Assembly: GCF_033898505.1 (NCBI RefSeq)
Contig: NZ_JAXAFK010000001.1
Coordinates: 248,001 to 312,000, forward strand
Direction: 5' to 3'
Length of the DNA stretch: 64,000 bases
Origin: Pectobacterium carotovorum
GTDB taxonomy: Bacteria > Pseudomonadota > Gammaproteobacteria > Enterobacterales > Enterobacteriaceae
Below, in pieces: positions 6,829 through 17,117 of this stretch (position 1 is its first letter; each line of letters starts with the position of its first letter). The position numbers and the translations under genes are program-made. The notes below the pieces were generated by a model, which had not been told where the DNA came from, made no database searches, and saw only the letters and a program-made list of their open reading frames with translations.

Positions 6829-7823
6829 TATCCTCGCCTCCTTGCCAGCCAGACGAAACAGGGGGCACCGATGAGCGCCAGTACCGCACCGGCAGGCAGT
6901 TCGCCCGGCCAGGCGAGCGCGCGGGCGAGCAGATCGGCCAGTAACATAAACGCCGCTCCCATCAGCATGCTCATTGGCAGCAGCTTTCTCTGGTCGTAAC
7001 CGATCCAGAAACGCGCCAGATGCGGTATTAGCAGGCCGATGAATGCCACCGGGCCAGCCACGCTCACACAGGCACCCACCAGAAGCAGCACCGCCAGATT
7101 GAGGATGAGACGCAGTCGGCCTAAGTTAACGCCCAGCGTATGGGCGCTCACGTCACCGATATTCAGCAGATTAAGCTGGTTAGCCAGCAGCAGAACAACG
7201 GGAGTGACGGTGATGAAAAATGGGAAGAGTTGCCAGAATTCGACCCAGCGCGCGTGCGATACGCCGCCCGCCAGCCAGTAAAAAATGCCATAGGCGTGAT
7301 CTTCCGCCAGCAGGAGCGTAATCCGCGTTAAGGCCATACACAGGGCAGAAAGTGCGACGCCCGCCAGAATCAGCCGATTGCGGTCGAGCGTTTGTCGCCA
7401 ACCGCCGCCTGCGGCCATCACGACCAACCAGCACAGGCCGCCGCCGCAGGCGGCAACAAAAGCGATAGGGTAGCCGGAGAGTGAAGCGCTGAACGCGCTG
7501 GTCAGTGCCATCGCCAGCGCCGCGCCGCTATTGATGCCCAGCAATGCAGGGGAGGCGAGAGGATTATGGGTCAGGGTCTGAAGCAGAGCGCCGGATAGCG
7601 CCAGACTGGCGCCGATCAGAACGGCCACCAGACTGCGAGGCAGGCGCAGGTTTAACACCAGCGCTTCGGGTAGCGAGGAGGGCGTTCCTGTTATCAACGC
7701 CTTGACGGCACTCAAAGCGGGAATGGGGATCGCGGAATAACAGAACAGACTGAGCCAGAACACGCTCAGCAGTGCCGCTATCGGTAATCCCCAACGCCAG
7801 AATGGATGAAAGCTTTGCCTCAT
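6828..7823 (-). CDS. fecC: Ferric citrate permease subunit FecC
   Basis: The 331-residue FecCD-family permease has an N-terminal membrane segment after MRQSFHPFWRWG and the conserved GPVAFIGLLIPHLAR loop near residue 250. It overlaps fecB by 4 bases and fecD by one base, so the genes are tightly coupled. The product pairs with FecD in the inner membrane. Its sequence is paralogous to FecD, as in all known fec operons. Confidence 0.94.
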   Translation of the reverse strand: MRQSFHPFWRWGLPIAALLSVFWLSLFCYSAIPIPALSAVKALITGTPSSLPEALVLNLRLPRSLVAVLIGASLALSGALLQTLTHNPLASPALLGINSGAALAMALTSAFSASLSGYPIAFVAACGGGLCWLVVMAAGGGWRQTLDRNRLILAGVALSALCMALTRITLLLAEDHAYGIFYWLAGGVSHARWVEFWQLFPFFITVTPVVLLLANQLNLLNIGDVSAHTLGVNLGRLRLILNLAVLLLVGACVSVAGPVAFIGLLIPHLARFWIGYDQRKLLPMSMLMGAAFMLLADLLARALAWPGELPAGAVLALIGAPCFVWLARRRG

Positions 7824-8734
7824 TGCTCGCTGCTGACGCTAACAGGCTGATGCTTAAAAATCTTCACCGTATCGCTGCCGATGCGTTCTGCTGCAAAAAT
7901 GCCGCGCATCCGCGCCCAGGCGTTGCTGTCTACGGTGGCAATCTGCTGTTTTTGCTGTGCTTCCAGCAGGTTCCAGAGCGCATCCTGCTGCCAGCGTTTG
8001 ACGATACTTTCTTCGCGGTAGTGCGTCACAATCAGCCACTGTGGGTTAATCGCCAGCAGCTGTTCCAGATTGATCGAGGCCATAGGGGCATTATTAATCG
8101 GTTTGGGTACGCTCAGGCCGAGTGCGGCCAGCACGCTGCCAGTGTAGGCGTCGCTGGAATACAGGTTAAACTGCTGCTCGCGCGAGGTGCCGAAGACCAC
8201 ATTCGTCCCTTTGGGAAGCTGATCGGCGTAGGCTTTCATGGTCTCGCGGTGCTGAGCGAGACGAGCCTGCATCGCGCTGTCTTTCCCCAATACCTTGCCG
8301 ATGATCTCCGCAGAGTGCAGGTTCTCTTCATAGGTTTCGTTGCGCGACTTCAGGAGCAATACCGGCGCAATCGCCTTCAGCGCCGTGTAAATGCCGCTAT
8401 GGCGGCTGCTGTCGGCAATAATCAAATCAGGCTTCAGCGCGCTGATGGCTTCCAGACTCGGCTGCGCGCGCGTGCCTACGGAATGCCAGGGTTTTAGGTG
8501 CTCACGGACATTTGCCAGGATCCGGTCTGGATCGTTGTCATCGGCGATGCCGACCGGGCTGACATCTATCGCCGCCAGCGCATCGGCAAAAGAAAGCTCC
8601 AGTACCACAATGCGCTGAGGCGGCGTGTCGAGCGTAAAGGAACCCTGCTCATCCTGCACTGTTACCGCATTGGCGCGGCCCAGTCCGAACAAACAAAGTG
8701 TCGCAATCAGTGCGACGCGAATCAGGTCAAACAT
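7820..8734 (-). CDS. fecB: Periplasmic ferric citrate-binding protein FecB
   Basis: I place the start at MFDLIRVALIATLCLFGLG, a typical signal peptide ending near ANA; an ATG 17 codons earlier would put polar residues before it. The mature part begins VTVQDEQGSFTL and continues with IVVLELSFADALAA, close to E. coli FecB along its length. It is a helical-backbone (class III) binding protein that carries iron from FecA to FecCD. About 80 bases separate it from fecA, enough for an mRNA hairpin that lowers expression of the transport genes relative to the receptor. Confidence 0.94.
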   Translation of the reverse strand: MFDLIRVALIATLCLFGLGRANAVTVQDEQGSFTLDTPPQRIVVLELSFADALAAIDVSPVGIADDNDPDRILANVREHLKPWHSVGTRAQPSLEAISALKPDLIIADSSRHSGIYTALKAIAPVLLLKSRNETYEENLHSAEIIGKVLGKDSAMQARLAQHRETMKAYADQLPKGTNVVFGTSREQQFNLYSSDAYTGSVLAALGLSVPKPINNAPMASINLEQLLAINPQWLIVTHYREESIVKRWQQDALWNLLEAQQKQQIATVDSNAWARMRGIFAAERIGSDTVKIFKHQPVSVSSEQ

Positions 8735-8816
8735 AGCGTAACTCCCACTATTATCGTGATCGAATAAGTCACGATTGTTAGTCATGCCGGGCAGATGCCC
8801 GGCGAGTGTGTGGCGA

Positions 8817-11165
8817 TCAGAATTTCAGCGAGCCCTGCATATAGAAGGTGCGGGGCTGACCGGCATAAATCCCTTTGTTGTTGTCATCGCTGTTCGAGCG
8901 CGTGTAGTAATCGTGGTCGAACAGGTTTTTCACACCAAAGGCCAGATTGAGGTCAGAGAACCGTGGGCCAAAGTCGTAGGCGGCACGTGCGCCCCACAGC
9001 ATAAAGCCGGGGATACGTCCGGCGCTGCCATCGGCGCTTTCAGCAACGGTGTTGGCGTTATCGGCGAACTGGCTAGACTGGAACTCGCTGTTCAGGTTGA
9101 ACGTCCAGTTGCCCGGCTGGTAATCGACGCCGAATCCTCCCCGGTGTTTTGAAGAGAAGGGCACCTGATTACCGTAGGTGTCGCCCGCTTCGCGAATTTC
9201 AGCATTCACATAGGAATAGCGCGCATAAACTGACACCGCGTCTAAGCGGGGTGACAGCTCGGCGAGGTGATAACGTGCCTGTGTTTCCAGCCCGGAATGG
9301 CGGGTTTTCCCGCGCGTGGTAACGGTGTTGTTGGTCTGATTGGAGTCATACTGGTTATTAAAGTTAACCAGGAAGATGCCCATTTCTGCCGTCAGCGCGC
9401 CGTCGTCGTAGCGGGAACCGACTTCCCAGGTGCGCGCTTTTTCTGGCTCCACTTTGCCGCTTTGAGCAGCCTTGCCAATTCGGCTGTACTGTACGGTACC
9501 GAATGATCCTTCGGTGTTTGCATAAAGATTCCAACTGTCGTTAACGTGGTAGAGCACGTTCAAAGCGGGCAGCGGGGCGTTGTAGCTGACCGCTTCGCCC
9601 GTGCCTTTCAGCGTGTTGTCCTGATGAGATTTGATGTGCTCAAAGCGCATTCCCGGCGTAATCGTCCAGTTGCCGATATCAACACGGTCATCGATGTACC
9701 AGGCGTGCGCTTCTGTACCCGCGCGTGTTTCTCGGTCGATGGGGCTGCTGGCACTTGGCAGCATCTTGCTGGCGGTGTTGGTGAAGTAACGCACCTCATG
9801 AGTGGATTCACTGACATAACGGTAGCCGACGCCCACTTCATGCGCGGAGGAGCCGAGAGTAAAGCTTTGGCTGTAGCGGGGTTCGATGCCGCGTACCCAA
9901 TATTCGCGTGGCGACAGGGTGATGATCGAATTCTGTTCCAGATAGCCGCTGCGCAGCGTGCGCGTATAGAAGCCCTGAATATTGAACTTATGCTGCTGAT
10001 CCGGCTGATATTGATAGCCCAAACTGGCAAGCTGACGACGCCCCCAGAAGCGATCGTATGGGCGCGTTGATTGCCAGCGGTCAGCGCTGTAATCGGCGCG
10101 GGACAGGCCGCCCGGCATATCGGCGCTGCCATCGTAATATTGCAGCAGGCTGTTAAACGTGTGCACCTCGTTTGGCGCGTAGCGGCTTTTCAGCATCACA
10201 TCGTCAATGCGCGTCGCGCTGTGCTCGCGCCAGTCGCTGCCGCGCGTGCTGGAATAGAGCAGCGCTGAACCAAAACCGTTATCCGCCGTGCCGCCAATGA
10301 GCAGGTTGTGGGTTTCTTTCGGGTTGTGCTGTGAAGAGGTCGGGCTGTGTTGGCCTTCTACGCCAGCGCTAATGCTAAACTCTTTCGGGATCGCCCGGGT
10401 GACAAAGTTCACGACCCCACCGACGCTCTGCGGCCCGTAGCGCACGGCACCGCCGCCGCGTACGACATCAATGGCGTCCATATTGCCAAGTGAGATGGGC
10501 GCAAGGGACAGCTGCGGCTGACCGTAAGGGGCAAACGGCACCGGAATACCGTCCATCAGGACGGTGGAACGGCTGGCGAGACGTGGGCTGAGGCCGCGAA
10601 TACCAAAGTTCATAGCCAGATCGTGGCTGCCCGTGCCGTTATTTTCCGGCGCATATACGCCCGGCATACGGTTTAAGACATCGCGCATGGTGGTGGCGCC
10701 GGTTTTGGCGAAATCCTCACGGCGGATGACGTCTCGGGCACCCGCGTGTTCAAAGACGTCGTTTTCACGCGCTTCACCCAGCCAGTCGCCAACGACCGTC
10801 AGCGTTTCTTCCGCTGCCGCTGGGATCGGTTCGAGCGTCCAGGCGTTATCGCCCAGCGCTTTCAGTTGCAGACCGCTACCCGCAAGCAGGGCTTTCAGGC
10901 CGCCATCAACGGTGTAGTCGCCGTGCAGCCCGTTGCTGCGTTTACCCTGCGTCAGGCTGGCATCGACCGACAGCGTAATCCCGCTGCGGGCGGCATAGTG
11001 GTTGAGTGCTTTGTCTAAATCGCCAGCAGCAATATCGTAGCGTGCGGTGGCGGGCGCAGTTGCCGCGTGAGCCATCCCTGTCGTGATACCGACTGTCGAC
11101 AGCAGGCTGAGCTGTATCGCCATGGCTAAAGGGGTTGCTTTACGAAAGGCGCGTAAAAGCGTCAT
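8817..11165 (-). CDS. fecA: TonB-dependent ferric citrate receptor FecA
   Basis: The start [15 protein letters not shown] has a GGAG site and matches the known protein; an ATG 21 codons upstream is not needed. The 782-residue precursor has a signal peptide ending near MAHA, an N-terminal signalling domain (about residues 45-110, [19 protein letters not shown]), the TonB box region TLTVVGDW, a plug domain and a 22-strand barrel ending in phenylalanine (QGSLKF). It binds diferric dicitrate outside the cell and also signals through FecR to FecI. It is followed by fecBCDE and preceded by fecIR, the standard arrangement. Confidence 0.97.
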   Translation of the reverse strand: MTLLRAFRKATPLAMAIQLSLLSTVGITTGMAHAATAPATARYDIAAGDLDKALNHYAARSGITLSVDASLTQGKRSNGLHGDYTVDGGLKALLAGSGLQLKALGDNAWTLEPIPAAAEETLTVVGDWLGEARENDVFEHAGARDVIRREDFAKTGATTMRDVLNRMPGVYAPENNGTGSHDLAMNFGIRGLSPRLASRSTVLMDGIPVPFAPYGQPQLSLAPISLGNMDAIDVVRGGGAVRYGPQSVGGVVNFVTRAIPKEFSISAGVEGQHSPTSSQHNPKETHNLLIGGTADNGFGSALLYSSTRGSDWREHSATRIDDVMLKSRYAPNEVHTFNSLLQYYDGSADMPGGLSRADYSADRWQSTRPYDRFWGRRQLASLGYQYQPDQQHKFNIQGFYTRTLRSGYLEQNSIITLSPREYWVRGIEPRYSQSFTLGSSAHEVGVGYRYVSESTHEVRYFTNTASKMLPSASSPIDRETRAGTEAHAWYIDDRVDIGNWTITPGMRFEHIKSHQDNTLKGTGEAVSYNAPLPALNVLYHVNDSWNLYANTEGSFGTVQYSRIGKAAQSGKVEPEKARTWEVGSRYDDGALTAEMGIFLVNFNNQYDSNQTNNTVTTRGKTRHSGLETQARYHLAELSPRLDAVSVYARYSYVNAEIREAGDTYGNQVPFSSKHRGGFGVDYQPGNWTFNLNSEFQSSQFADNANTVAESADGSAGRIPGFMLWGARAAYDFGPRFSDLNLAFGVKNLFDHDYYTRSNSDDNNKGIYAGQPRTFYMQGSLKF

Positions 11166-11185
11166 AACATCTCCATCATCATTTT

Positions 11186-11257
11186 TGTTCTCTATAGCTA
11201 AGTCGAACGAGAGGGAGCAAAAGGACAATCAAGAATGATAATTTTTTTCGTTATCGT
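11186..11257 (-). promoter_or_regulatory. FecI-dependent fecA promoter region
   Basis: Read on the minus strand, the 92-base gap between fecR and fecA contains GATTGTCCTTTT and CTCGTTCGACT, which I recall as conserved in the E. coli fecA promoter. FecI RNA polymerase should start the fecABCDE transcript here. The exact -35 and -10 cannot be fixed by eye. Confidence 0.6.
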
Positions 11258-12214
11258 TTAGTTTGCGGGAAGGATGTTGACCCAGTAGCGAGTAATGTAC
11301 TGAATTTTAACCGGAAGTGTTTTCTCTATGACCTGCAACACCGTATCGGTATTTTTTAACGGGAAGGTGCCGCTTAAGCGCAGCGTCGCGACCTCTGGGC
11401 TACAGCGCAGCACGCCGTGACGATAACGCGATAGCGTCGCCATCACTTCGCCGAGCGGTTTATTGCTGAAACTGAGGATACCCCGCGCCCAGTTGCTGTC
11501 TTCTTCCTCTGCGGATTGGGTTTCACCCAACTCCCGCGCGCTGAAGCGCAGGCTTTCACCCTGACGCACGATGCGCTCTTGGCCAGGATCCTCTGCCAGT
11601 ACGACTTTCACCGCATGTTGTTGCACGCTCAGCACCGTGCTGTCTGCCTCCTGACGAACCGTAAATTCGGTGCCCAGTGCAGTCAGTTGCCCCTGCCGCG
11701 TCTGCACGTGAAAAGGACGGTTGCTGATGTCTTGTCCGGTAGTAATCGCGATTTCGCCATACCAGAGGTGAATACGCCGCTGCTGCGGATCGAAGCGAAC
11801 ATCGACGGCGCTCTCTGTGTTAAGCGAGAGCAGCGTCCCGTCTTCCAGACGCTGCTGGCGGATTGTGCCTTTCGCCGTGGTGTAATCGGCGCGCAGGCCC
11901 GTTCCGGTGTCGGAACGCCAAAGCTGCCATCCGCCGCCAACGCCCAACAGCAGCAGCAGGCCTTTCATCACGCGGCGGCGAGTAAGCTGGGTATCCTGAA
12001 GGGCGCGGTGGGCGACGTTGCCGGGCACGACGCTCATCTGACTGCGCAGGTTTTCTACCTGTAGCCAGGCCCACTGGTGATCCCGATTTTGCTCATACCA
12101 CTGTTGCCATTTCTCAGTTTGCTGCGGGCTTACGCGTTCGCCGCTCAGTACCGCATACCAGTGCGAAGCGGAGCGCAGAGCCTGACGCTGGGAATCGGTC
12201 AGCGGAATACTCAC
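11258..12214 (-). CDS. fecR: Ferric citrate anti-sigma/signal relay FecR
   Basis: I choose the GTG at 12214, which overlaps the fecI stop (GTGA) and gives 318 residues beginning [15 protein letters not shown]. This matches the length and N-terminus of E. coli FecR; a longer ATG reading would overlap fecI by 34 bases. The N-terminal cytoplasmic part ([15 protein letters not shown]) contacts FecI. A single membrane segment follows ([17 protein letters not shown]), then a periplasmic FecR domain (GTEFTVRQ) and a C-terminal STN-interacting part. FecR relays FecA occupancy across the inner membrane and is needed for FecI activity. Confidence 0.95.
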   Translation of the reverse strand: MSIPLTDSQRQALRSASHWYAVLSGERVSPQQTEKWQQWYEQNRDHQWAWLQVENLRSQMSVVPGNVAHRALQDTQLTRRRVMKGLLLLLGVGGGWQLWRSDTGTGLRADYTTAKGTIRQQRLEDGTLLSLNTESAVDVRFDPQQRRIHLWYGEIAITTGQDISNRPFHVQTRQGQLTALGTEFTVRQEADSTVLSVQQHAVKVVLAEDPGQERIVRQGESLRFSARELGETQSAEEEDSNWARGILSFSNKPLGEVMATLSRYRHGVLRCSPEVATLRLSGTFPLKNTDTVLQVIEKTLPVKIQYITRYWVNILPAN

Positions 12215-12732
12215 AGACCGTGCTCCAGACGAAACAGCAGGCAATGCTCAGTAGCCTTGGCAACGTACTTTTTGACTGAACTGACGGACACATTCAGCCG
12301 CGTGGCGATCTCAGCGTAGGCCATGCCGTCAAGCTGGGAAAGCAAAAACGCCTGCCGCGCTTTGTGGCTCAGGCCATCGAGCATGAGATCCACCTGCTGG
12401 AGTGTCTCAAGCTGCTGTTGCTGGCTTTCCGGGGAGGGCGCAAGCGCCTCCGGCAACTGCGCCAGCATGTCGAGATAGGCTTTTTCCAGCGCATTGCGGC
12501 GAAAGAGATCGACCATCACGCGTTTGGCTACGGTACACAGAAAGGATTTTGGATCGCGGATGTCGGTCAGCGATTCGCCGTTCATCACGCGCAGGAAGGT
12601 ATCCTGCGCAATATCATCGGCATCAAAAGAGGAGTGGAGCTTGCTCGTCAGCCAGCGCTTCAGCCAGCCGTGATGCGAACCATAGAGCGATTCGAGCGTC
12701 AGTTCAGCAGAGGGAGTGGCGTGGTCAGACAT
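12211..12732 (-). CDS. fecI: ECF sigma factor FecI
   Basis: From [18 protein letters not shown] the protein is 173 residues, the usual length; two adjacent ATG codons (12735, 12732) make the start uncertain by one residue. Region 2 ([14 protein letters not shown]) and region 4 with its helix-turn-helix ([19 protein letters not shown]) are clear. FecI directs RNA polymerase to the fecA promoter when ferric citrate is bound outside. A Fur box lies about 60 bases upstream, so iron starvation is the first condition for expression and ferric citrate the second. Confidence 0.95.
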   Translation of the reverse strand: MSDHATPSAELTLESLYGSHHGWLKRWLTSKLHSSFDADDIAQDTFLRVMNGESLTDIRDPKSFLCTVAKRVMVDLFRRNALEKAYLDMLAQLPEALAPSPESQQQQLETLQQVDLMLDGLSHKARQAFLLSQLDGMAYAEIATRLNVSVSSVKKYVAKATEHCLLFRLEHGL

Positions 12733-12789
12733 CATGGTCAGAAATAGCAAAGCGTATCGGCGGTCAATAATAGGGTGCTATGTTAATAT

Positions 12790-12807
12790 GATAATGGTTC
12801 TCATTAC
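12790..12807 (-). promoter_or_regulatory. Fur box before fecI
   Basis: GATAATGGTTCTCATTAC fits the Fur consensus GATAATGATAATCATTATC closely, with intact outer arms. It lies 58 bases before the fecI start. Iron-loaded Fur should repress fecIR here. Confidence 0.8.
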
Positions 12808-13044
12808 AATTAAATCACAAGGTGATATCGCCAGAAAAAAATAATAGAAAGCAACTGGCTGTTTTTTAAGGTAAATGGGAAAGAAAATAGAAAAGTAAAT
12901 AGCGAGGTCGTCTTTACCTGAGAGGAGGCGCAGAGTCCGACAGTTATCGAGGTCTTAAAATCAGAATTATTTGAGATATCGGTACATGGTCGGGAAGGGT
13001 TGTGTGCTATGTTGAATTTCTCATTATGATGACGCGTCGCTCCT

Positions 13045-14667
13045 ATGAAAAAAAGCCTGCTAGCCTATTTTCAAACGCTCTATTTTAAGAAAAGTTTTTT
13101 CTTATTGTCCGCCAGCCTGCTTTTTATTCTGGCTTCGCTTTTTGCATTGGTGCTTGTGGTTTATTCAACTTTCGCGCTCAGACAGTTTGAAAGCGAAGTC
13201 GATAATTTTTCTAACGTCACGGTTGAACATGCCGGAAAAATAATTCTGCAGGCGACGTCCGCACTCGATATTTTAGAAAAACATATTCCACCTTATTGCG
13301 ATAATCCGCATCTGGGTTTGCTGCGTAAGATCGCTTACGACAATGATTATATTCAGGACGTGGTTTATATTGATGGGAATCGGCCTCGCTGTTCTTCGAT
13401 GCTGAGCGAAATTAATACCATGTTTCTTCCTGCGCCCGATTTCCGCTATGAAAATCGTTATGATATCTGGTACAAAACTGAAAGCCCACTGAACAAAAAT
13501 AAGACGATGATTTATGTTGGCGCAGCGCGTCATCTTGTGGTTCTGAATCCACGTTCATTTCTGGATGTTCCTTCCTATAGCTATAATATCCAGTATGCAT
13601 TGCTGGAGAAAAATAAGCGGGATGGGCGGGTTATCCTGTCAGACTTGATGAGTAGCGATGTTTATTCTCGCTTAATTGCGGGGGGAAATAACCCTGATAG
13701 ATTTTATATTGGCGATAAATACTATGTTCAGAAACCCCTATCAAACAGCGATCTCGCTCTGGTAGTGAGTGCAGAACGCGCTATAAGTCTCTCATTCTAC
13801 CTAAAGATTTTTTTCTCTGCGTTGCCCGTTCTTCTGCTGCTTTCCCTGATTCTGTCCACCATCATCTTCAGAAAATCACTGGCAATTCAGAGCCCACGCT
13901 ATGTTCTCAATCAGGCGCTGAGGCAAAAAGAATTTGAATTGCATTATCAGCCGATTATTAAACTGGATACCGCTCAGATCGTGGGATGTGAAGCGCTGAT
14001 ACGCTGGCGTCAGGCGGACGGGCGCCTGATTACGCCGGACTCTTTTATTCCCATGATTCGTCAGGTTGGGCTAATGAAAGAGTTAACGTTTTTCGTCATT
14101 AATGAGGCGCTACAAACGGCCAGCATACTGAAGAAAAGTTACCCTGCGATGTTTGTCTCCATCAATCTTGAAGCGGCGGAGTTTGAAGACATGTCCGTTT
14201 TCAATTATCTCGTCGAACATATTGCGGCGCACGATCTCGAGGGTGCCAATGTTAATGTCGAATTAACCGAATCCTCCATGATCGAACCCCAGAAAGCGGC
14301 ACCGATGGTGGAGCTGTATCAACAACAAGGCATTGATGTCGCCATTGATGATTTTGGCACCGGATATTCCGGGCTGTCGTATCTTGAGCGGGTAAAAGCC
14401 AATAAGCTTAAAATCGACAAGTCCTTTGTTGGGAATATTAATGATCACTCGCCGACCGATATTGTGCTGTCTCATATTGTCAGCATGGCGCACTGCCTTA
14501 ATCTGCATATTGTTGCTGAAGGGATTGAGACCCCGGTTCAGGAAGCCTATCTGAAAAGTCTGGGCGTTGCTTATGCGCAGGGTTGGCTGTATTCCAAAGC
14601 GCTAACGCAAGAAACCTTGATGGCGTTTCTGGCGGCAAGGGGCGAAACGGTGTCGGATAGGCAGTAA
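13045..14667 (+). CDS. CSS-motif cyclic di-GMP phosphodiesterase (EAL)
   Basis: The 540-residue protein has one membrane segment near residues 15-45, a periplasmic CSS-type sensor domain with the Cys-Ser-Ser motif (PRCSSMLS) near residue 115, a second membrane segment near 250-275, and a C-terminal EAL domain. Catalytic motifs are intact: CEALIRW, INLEAAEF, ELTES, IDDFGTGYSGLSYL, KIDKSFV and VAEGIETP. It should therefore hydrolyse cyclic di-GMP, with activity set by periplasmic redox or disulfide state as known for other CSS proteins. It stands alone between fec and yjdM. The ribosome binding site is weak. It is the counterpart of the SiaD cyclase encoded 5 kb away. Confidence 0.92.
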   Translation: MKKSLLAYFQTLYFKKSFFLLSASLLFILASLFALVLVVYSTFALRQFESEVDNFSNVTVEHAGKIILQATSALDILEKHIPPYCDNPHLGLLRKIAYDNDYIQDVVYIDGNRPRCSSMLSEINTMFLPAPDFRYENRYDIWYKTESPLNKNKTMIYVGAARHLVVLNPRSFLDVPSYSYNIQYALLEKNKRDGRVILSDLMSSDVYSRLIAGGNNPDRFYIGDKYYVQKPLSNSDLALVVSAERAISLSFYLKIFFSALPVLLLLSLILSTIIFRKSLAIQSPRYVLNQALRQKEFELHYQPIIKLDTAQIVGCEALIRWRQADGRLITPDSFIPMIRQVGLMKELTFFVINEALQTASILKKSYPAMFVSINLEAAEFEDMSVFNYLVEHIAAHDLEGANVNVELTESSMIEPQKAAPMVELYQQQGIDVAIDDFGTGYSGLSYLERVKANKLKIDKSFVGNINDHSPTDIVLSHIVSMAHCLNLHIVAEGIETPVQEAYLKSLGVAYAQGWLYSKALTQETLMAFLAARGETVSDRQ

Positions 14668-14787
14668 AGTCAGGATAAACGCTGCTTCACTATCAAAAAT
14701 ATGCATAAAAGGGTAAAATATCGAAAATATGGTAGTTACCTAATGATATTTATTACTTTTTTATTGTAAATTTTTCAGGAGTTTATC

Positions 14788-15129
14788 ATGCAACAGTTAC
14801 CTCATTGTCCGAAATGCAGTTCCGAATATACCTGGCAAGAAGGCGAGATGTTCAACTGCCCGGAATGTGGAAATGAGTGGTCCGCAGCAGACGATGCGGT
14901 GGCGCAGGATGAGGGTTTAGTGGTCAGAGATGCTAACGGCAATCTGCTGGCGGACGGCGATACGGTAACGGTTATTAAAGACCTGAAAGTAAAAGGCAGT
15001 TCGACCCCGCTGAAAATCGGCACCCGCGTGAAGGGTATTCGTCTGGTGGAAGGCGATCACAATATTGATTGTAAAATCGATGGTTTCGGCCCGATGAAGC
15101 TGAAATCCGAGTTTGTGAAGAAAAACTGA
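14788..15129 (+). CDS. yjdM: YjdM/PhnA-family zinc ribbon protein
   Basis: The 113-residue protein has an N-terminal four-cysteine zinc ribbon (CPKCSSEY and CPECGNEW) and a C-terminal SH3-like PhnA domain ([20 protein letters not shown]). The length equals E. coli YjdM, once called PhnA; it is not a C-P lyase component and its role remains uncertain. A CAGGAG site precedes the ATG. No phosphonate genes are nearby. Confidence 0.92.
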   Translation: MQQLPHCPKCSSEYTWQEGEMFNCPECGNEWSAADDAVAQDEGLVVRDANGNLLADGDTVTVIKDLKVKGSSTPLKIGTRVKGIRLVEGDHNIDCKIDGFGPMKLKSEFVKKN

Positions 15130-15263
15130 TTCGGGTGTGATGGCGTGCGCCGGTCTGCTATCTGGTCGGCGCTGCACTTTTTCACCTCTGGCTGGTTTTT
15201 TCACATCAGACAATCCTTTACCATAGCGGGTATTGATTTCTTACCTGGCTATACGGATATCTG

Positions 15264-16349
15264 ATGCGTCATTTGGTTCGTTTTCTCCCTCTGCTTGTTT
15301 TGCTCTCGGCCTGTAGCAGTCAGCCGGCTCCTCCCCCCGCAGAAGCGCCTTCAGGTAATCCTTTTAAAGGCGGTTTCCTGCTTGAACCTGCACACAATGT
15401 CCATCCGTTAGGCGGTGATTTTGCGACTAACCCGGCCACTGCACGGTTTGTCGATAAAATGGTGCTGGAGCACGGTTTTAATCGCCAGCAGCTGCATGAT
15501 GTGCTGGTTCAGGCGAAAAGCCTGGATTGGGTCATTCGCCTGATGGATAAACAAGCCCCGACATCGCGTCCGCCTTCAGGTCCGAACGGTGCCTGGAATC
15601 GTTACCGTAATCAGTTTATTACGCCAGACAACGTCCAGAACGGCGTGGCGTTCTGGAATCAATATCAGGATGCGTTACAGCGCGCCCAAAACATTTACGG
15701 CGTTCCACCTGAGATCATCGTCGGCATTATTGGTGTTGAAACTCGCTGGGGCAGAGTGATGGGGAAAACGCGCATCATCGATGCATTGGCAACGCTGGCG
15801 TTTGATTACCCGCGACGTGCCGATTACTTTTCGGGCGAGCTGGAAACCTTCCTGCTAATGGCGCGTAAAGAAGGCAACGACCCGCTCAGTCTGCGCGGCT
15901 CTTATGCGGGGGCGATGGGGTATGGGCAGTTTATGCCATCATCCTTCAAGAACTACGCGGTGGATTTCGACGGCAACGGGCATACCAACCTGTGGGATCC
16001 GGTAGATGCGATTGGCAGCGTAGCCAATTATTTCAAAGCGCACGGGTGGGTGAAAGGAGCGCCTGTGGCGGTGCAGGCAAACGGTCAGGCGCCGCTGCTG
16101 GCGAATGGTTTTAATACCCGCTACTCGCTCACTGAGCTACAGGCTGCGGGCTTAACGCCACAGCATTCGCTGGCGGGATACAGTGAAGCCAGCCTGCTGC
16201 GTCTGGATATCGGTACGGGGTACCAATACTGGTACGGCTTGCCGAACTTCTACACCATCACGCGTTACAACCACAGCACGCACTACGCGATGGCCGTATG
16301 GCAGCTAGGCGAAGCCGTAGGCCGCGCTCGCCAGAATCAGAGCTACTAA
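15264..16349 (+). CDS. mltB: Membrane-bound lytic murein transglycosylase B
   Basis: The 361-residue protein begins with a lipoprotein signal (FLPLLVLLSAC, then SSQ). The family 3 lytic transglycosylase domain follows, with the catalytic Glu in GIIGVETRWGR and the conserved GAMGYGQFMPSSFKNYA and DFDGNGHTNLW segments. It cleaves peptidoglycan between MurNAc and GlcNAc with anhydro-ring formation while anchored to the outer membrane. It matches E. coli MltB in length. It is monocistronic; a double dispersed repeat lies directly downstream. Confidence 0.95.
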   Translation: MRHLVRFLPLLVLLSACSSQPAPPPAEAPSGNPFKGGFLLEPAHNVHPLGGDFATNPATARFVDKMVLEHGFNRQQLHDVLVQAKSLDWVIRLMDKQAPTSRPPSGPNGAWNRYRNQFITPDNVQNGVAFWNQYQDALQRAQNIYGVPPEIIVGIIGVETRWGRVMGKTRIIDALATLAFDYPRRADYFSGELETFLLMARKEGNDPLSLRGSYAGAMGYGQFMPSSFKNYAVDFDGNGHTNLWDPVDAIGSVANYFKAHGWVKGAPVAVQANGQAPLLANGFNTRYSLTELQAAGLTPQHSLAGYSEASLLRLDIGTGYQYWYGLPNFYTITRYNHSTHYAMAVWQLGEAVGRARQNQSY

Positions 16350-16358
16350 GCTCAGACC

Positions 16359-16586
16359 GTTGACAAACCTATTTGCCGAATGAAAACGGGAGTAACGGAA
16401 TAGAAGAGTAAAGCGTTTGCGCCAGGGACAAAAACGTCAGGAACGTTTTTGAACGTCGCTCGCGACGGCCCTGAAAGGGTGAATCTCACGGATGAGATTC
16501 ATATCTGCGCAAGCCGAGCGTACATGGACGTATTCACAGCGTCTTTACGATCTATCCGTTATTCCCGCTCTCGGACTTTGTCAGCA
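16359..16586. repeat. Dispersed palindromic repeat family 1, long copy
   Basis: The element starts GTTGACAAA and ends TTTGTCAGC, an imperfect terminal inverted repeat. Long arms pair inward: AACGGGAGTAACGGAATAG faces CTATCCGTTATTCCCGCT, and GAGTAAAGCG faces CGTCTTTAC. A shorter relative is at 28705-28857. This copy has about 75 extra central bases that hold small hairpins (GAATCTC/GAGATTC). There is no coding capacity. The plan is that of a non-autonomous, ERIC-like intergenic element. Confidence 0.65.
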
Positions 16587-16620
16587 ATCTCTGCTACTAA
16601 GATTTTCCCTTTACAGGCTG

Positions 16621-16912
16621 TCTCTTCGTCATATTTCCAATGCAGACGCAGAGACAGTTTCGTGCGCCATAACGCTGTTATTCATATGCTATACCGTATA
16701 CGCGCCCGACGCAGGGCGCTCAGTCGCCGCCGCCCTGCGAACCCAGGCTTCTGGCATAAATTATGCCGCTGCGCGGTGCCATCGGCGTTCGTGACCGCTA
16801 ACCGAGCCGCCAGTGACGCGTTCCCTACGCGGCACTGGCTTTCGCGACGTCCTGTCGCTCACTCGGCGGTCACGCCCACCGCCGCATAATTTTTTACGCC
16901 AGATAACGACAA
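16621..16912. repeat. Dispersed repeat family 2, copy 1 (about 290 bp)
   Basis: It runs from TCTCTTCGTCATAT to TTTACGCCAGATAACGAC and matches 33801-34092 at both ends and in inner blocks: AGACAGTTTCGTGCGC, ACGCGCCCGAC, ACCCCAGGCTT-like, AAATTATGCCGCT-CGCGGTGCCATC and GCATAATTTTTTACGCC. Both copies are about 292 bp although the middle has diverged. It lies 34 bases after the family 1 repeat. No real ORF is present. Open frames across it are by-products of the GC-rich repeat. From 16913 to the next gene at 17118 I see only AT-richer spacer with a likely promoter. Confidence 0.6.
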
Positions 16913-17117
16913 TCCCATGAGCAGTCGCCGCATCGCATGCGATGCGAAATCTCACTCTTCCTAATCCTCCCTTTGCCTCAAATTTTCCCTGAATCACCCT
17001 CAATACAATCCGCATAGACAGCCTTGTCGCATCGTTGGAATATTCATTCGTAGCGTTTTTTTATTCTTTCCTATCTTACTGTTTTATAAAAATATGCTTT
17101 GTAAACCGAGGCGATGA

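Noticed and set aside
16621..16912. Repeat family 2 as an insertion sequence
   Set aside because: There is no transposase, and the terminal inverted repeat is too weak to call.
16449..17015. Open frames of 84-146 codons over the repeats after mltB
   Set aside because: They coincide with the two dispersed repeats and have the biased composition of GC-rich palindromic DNA.
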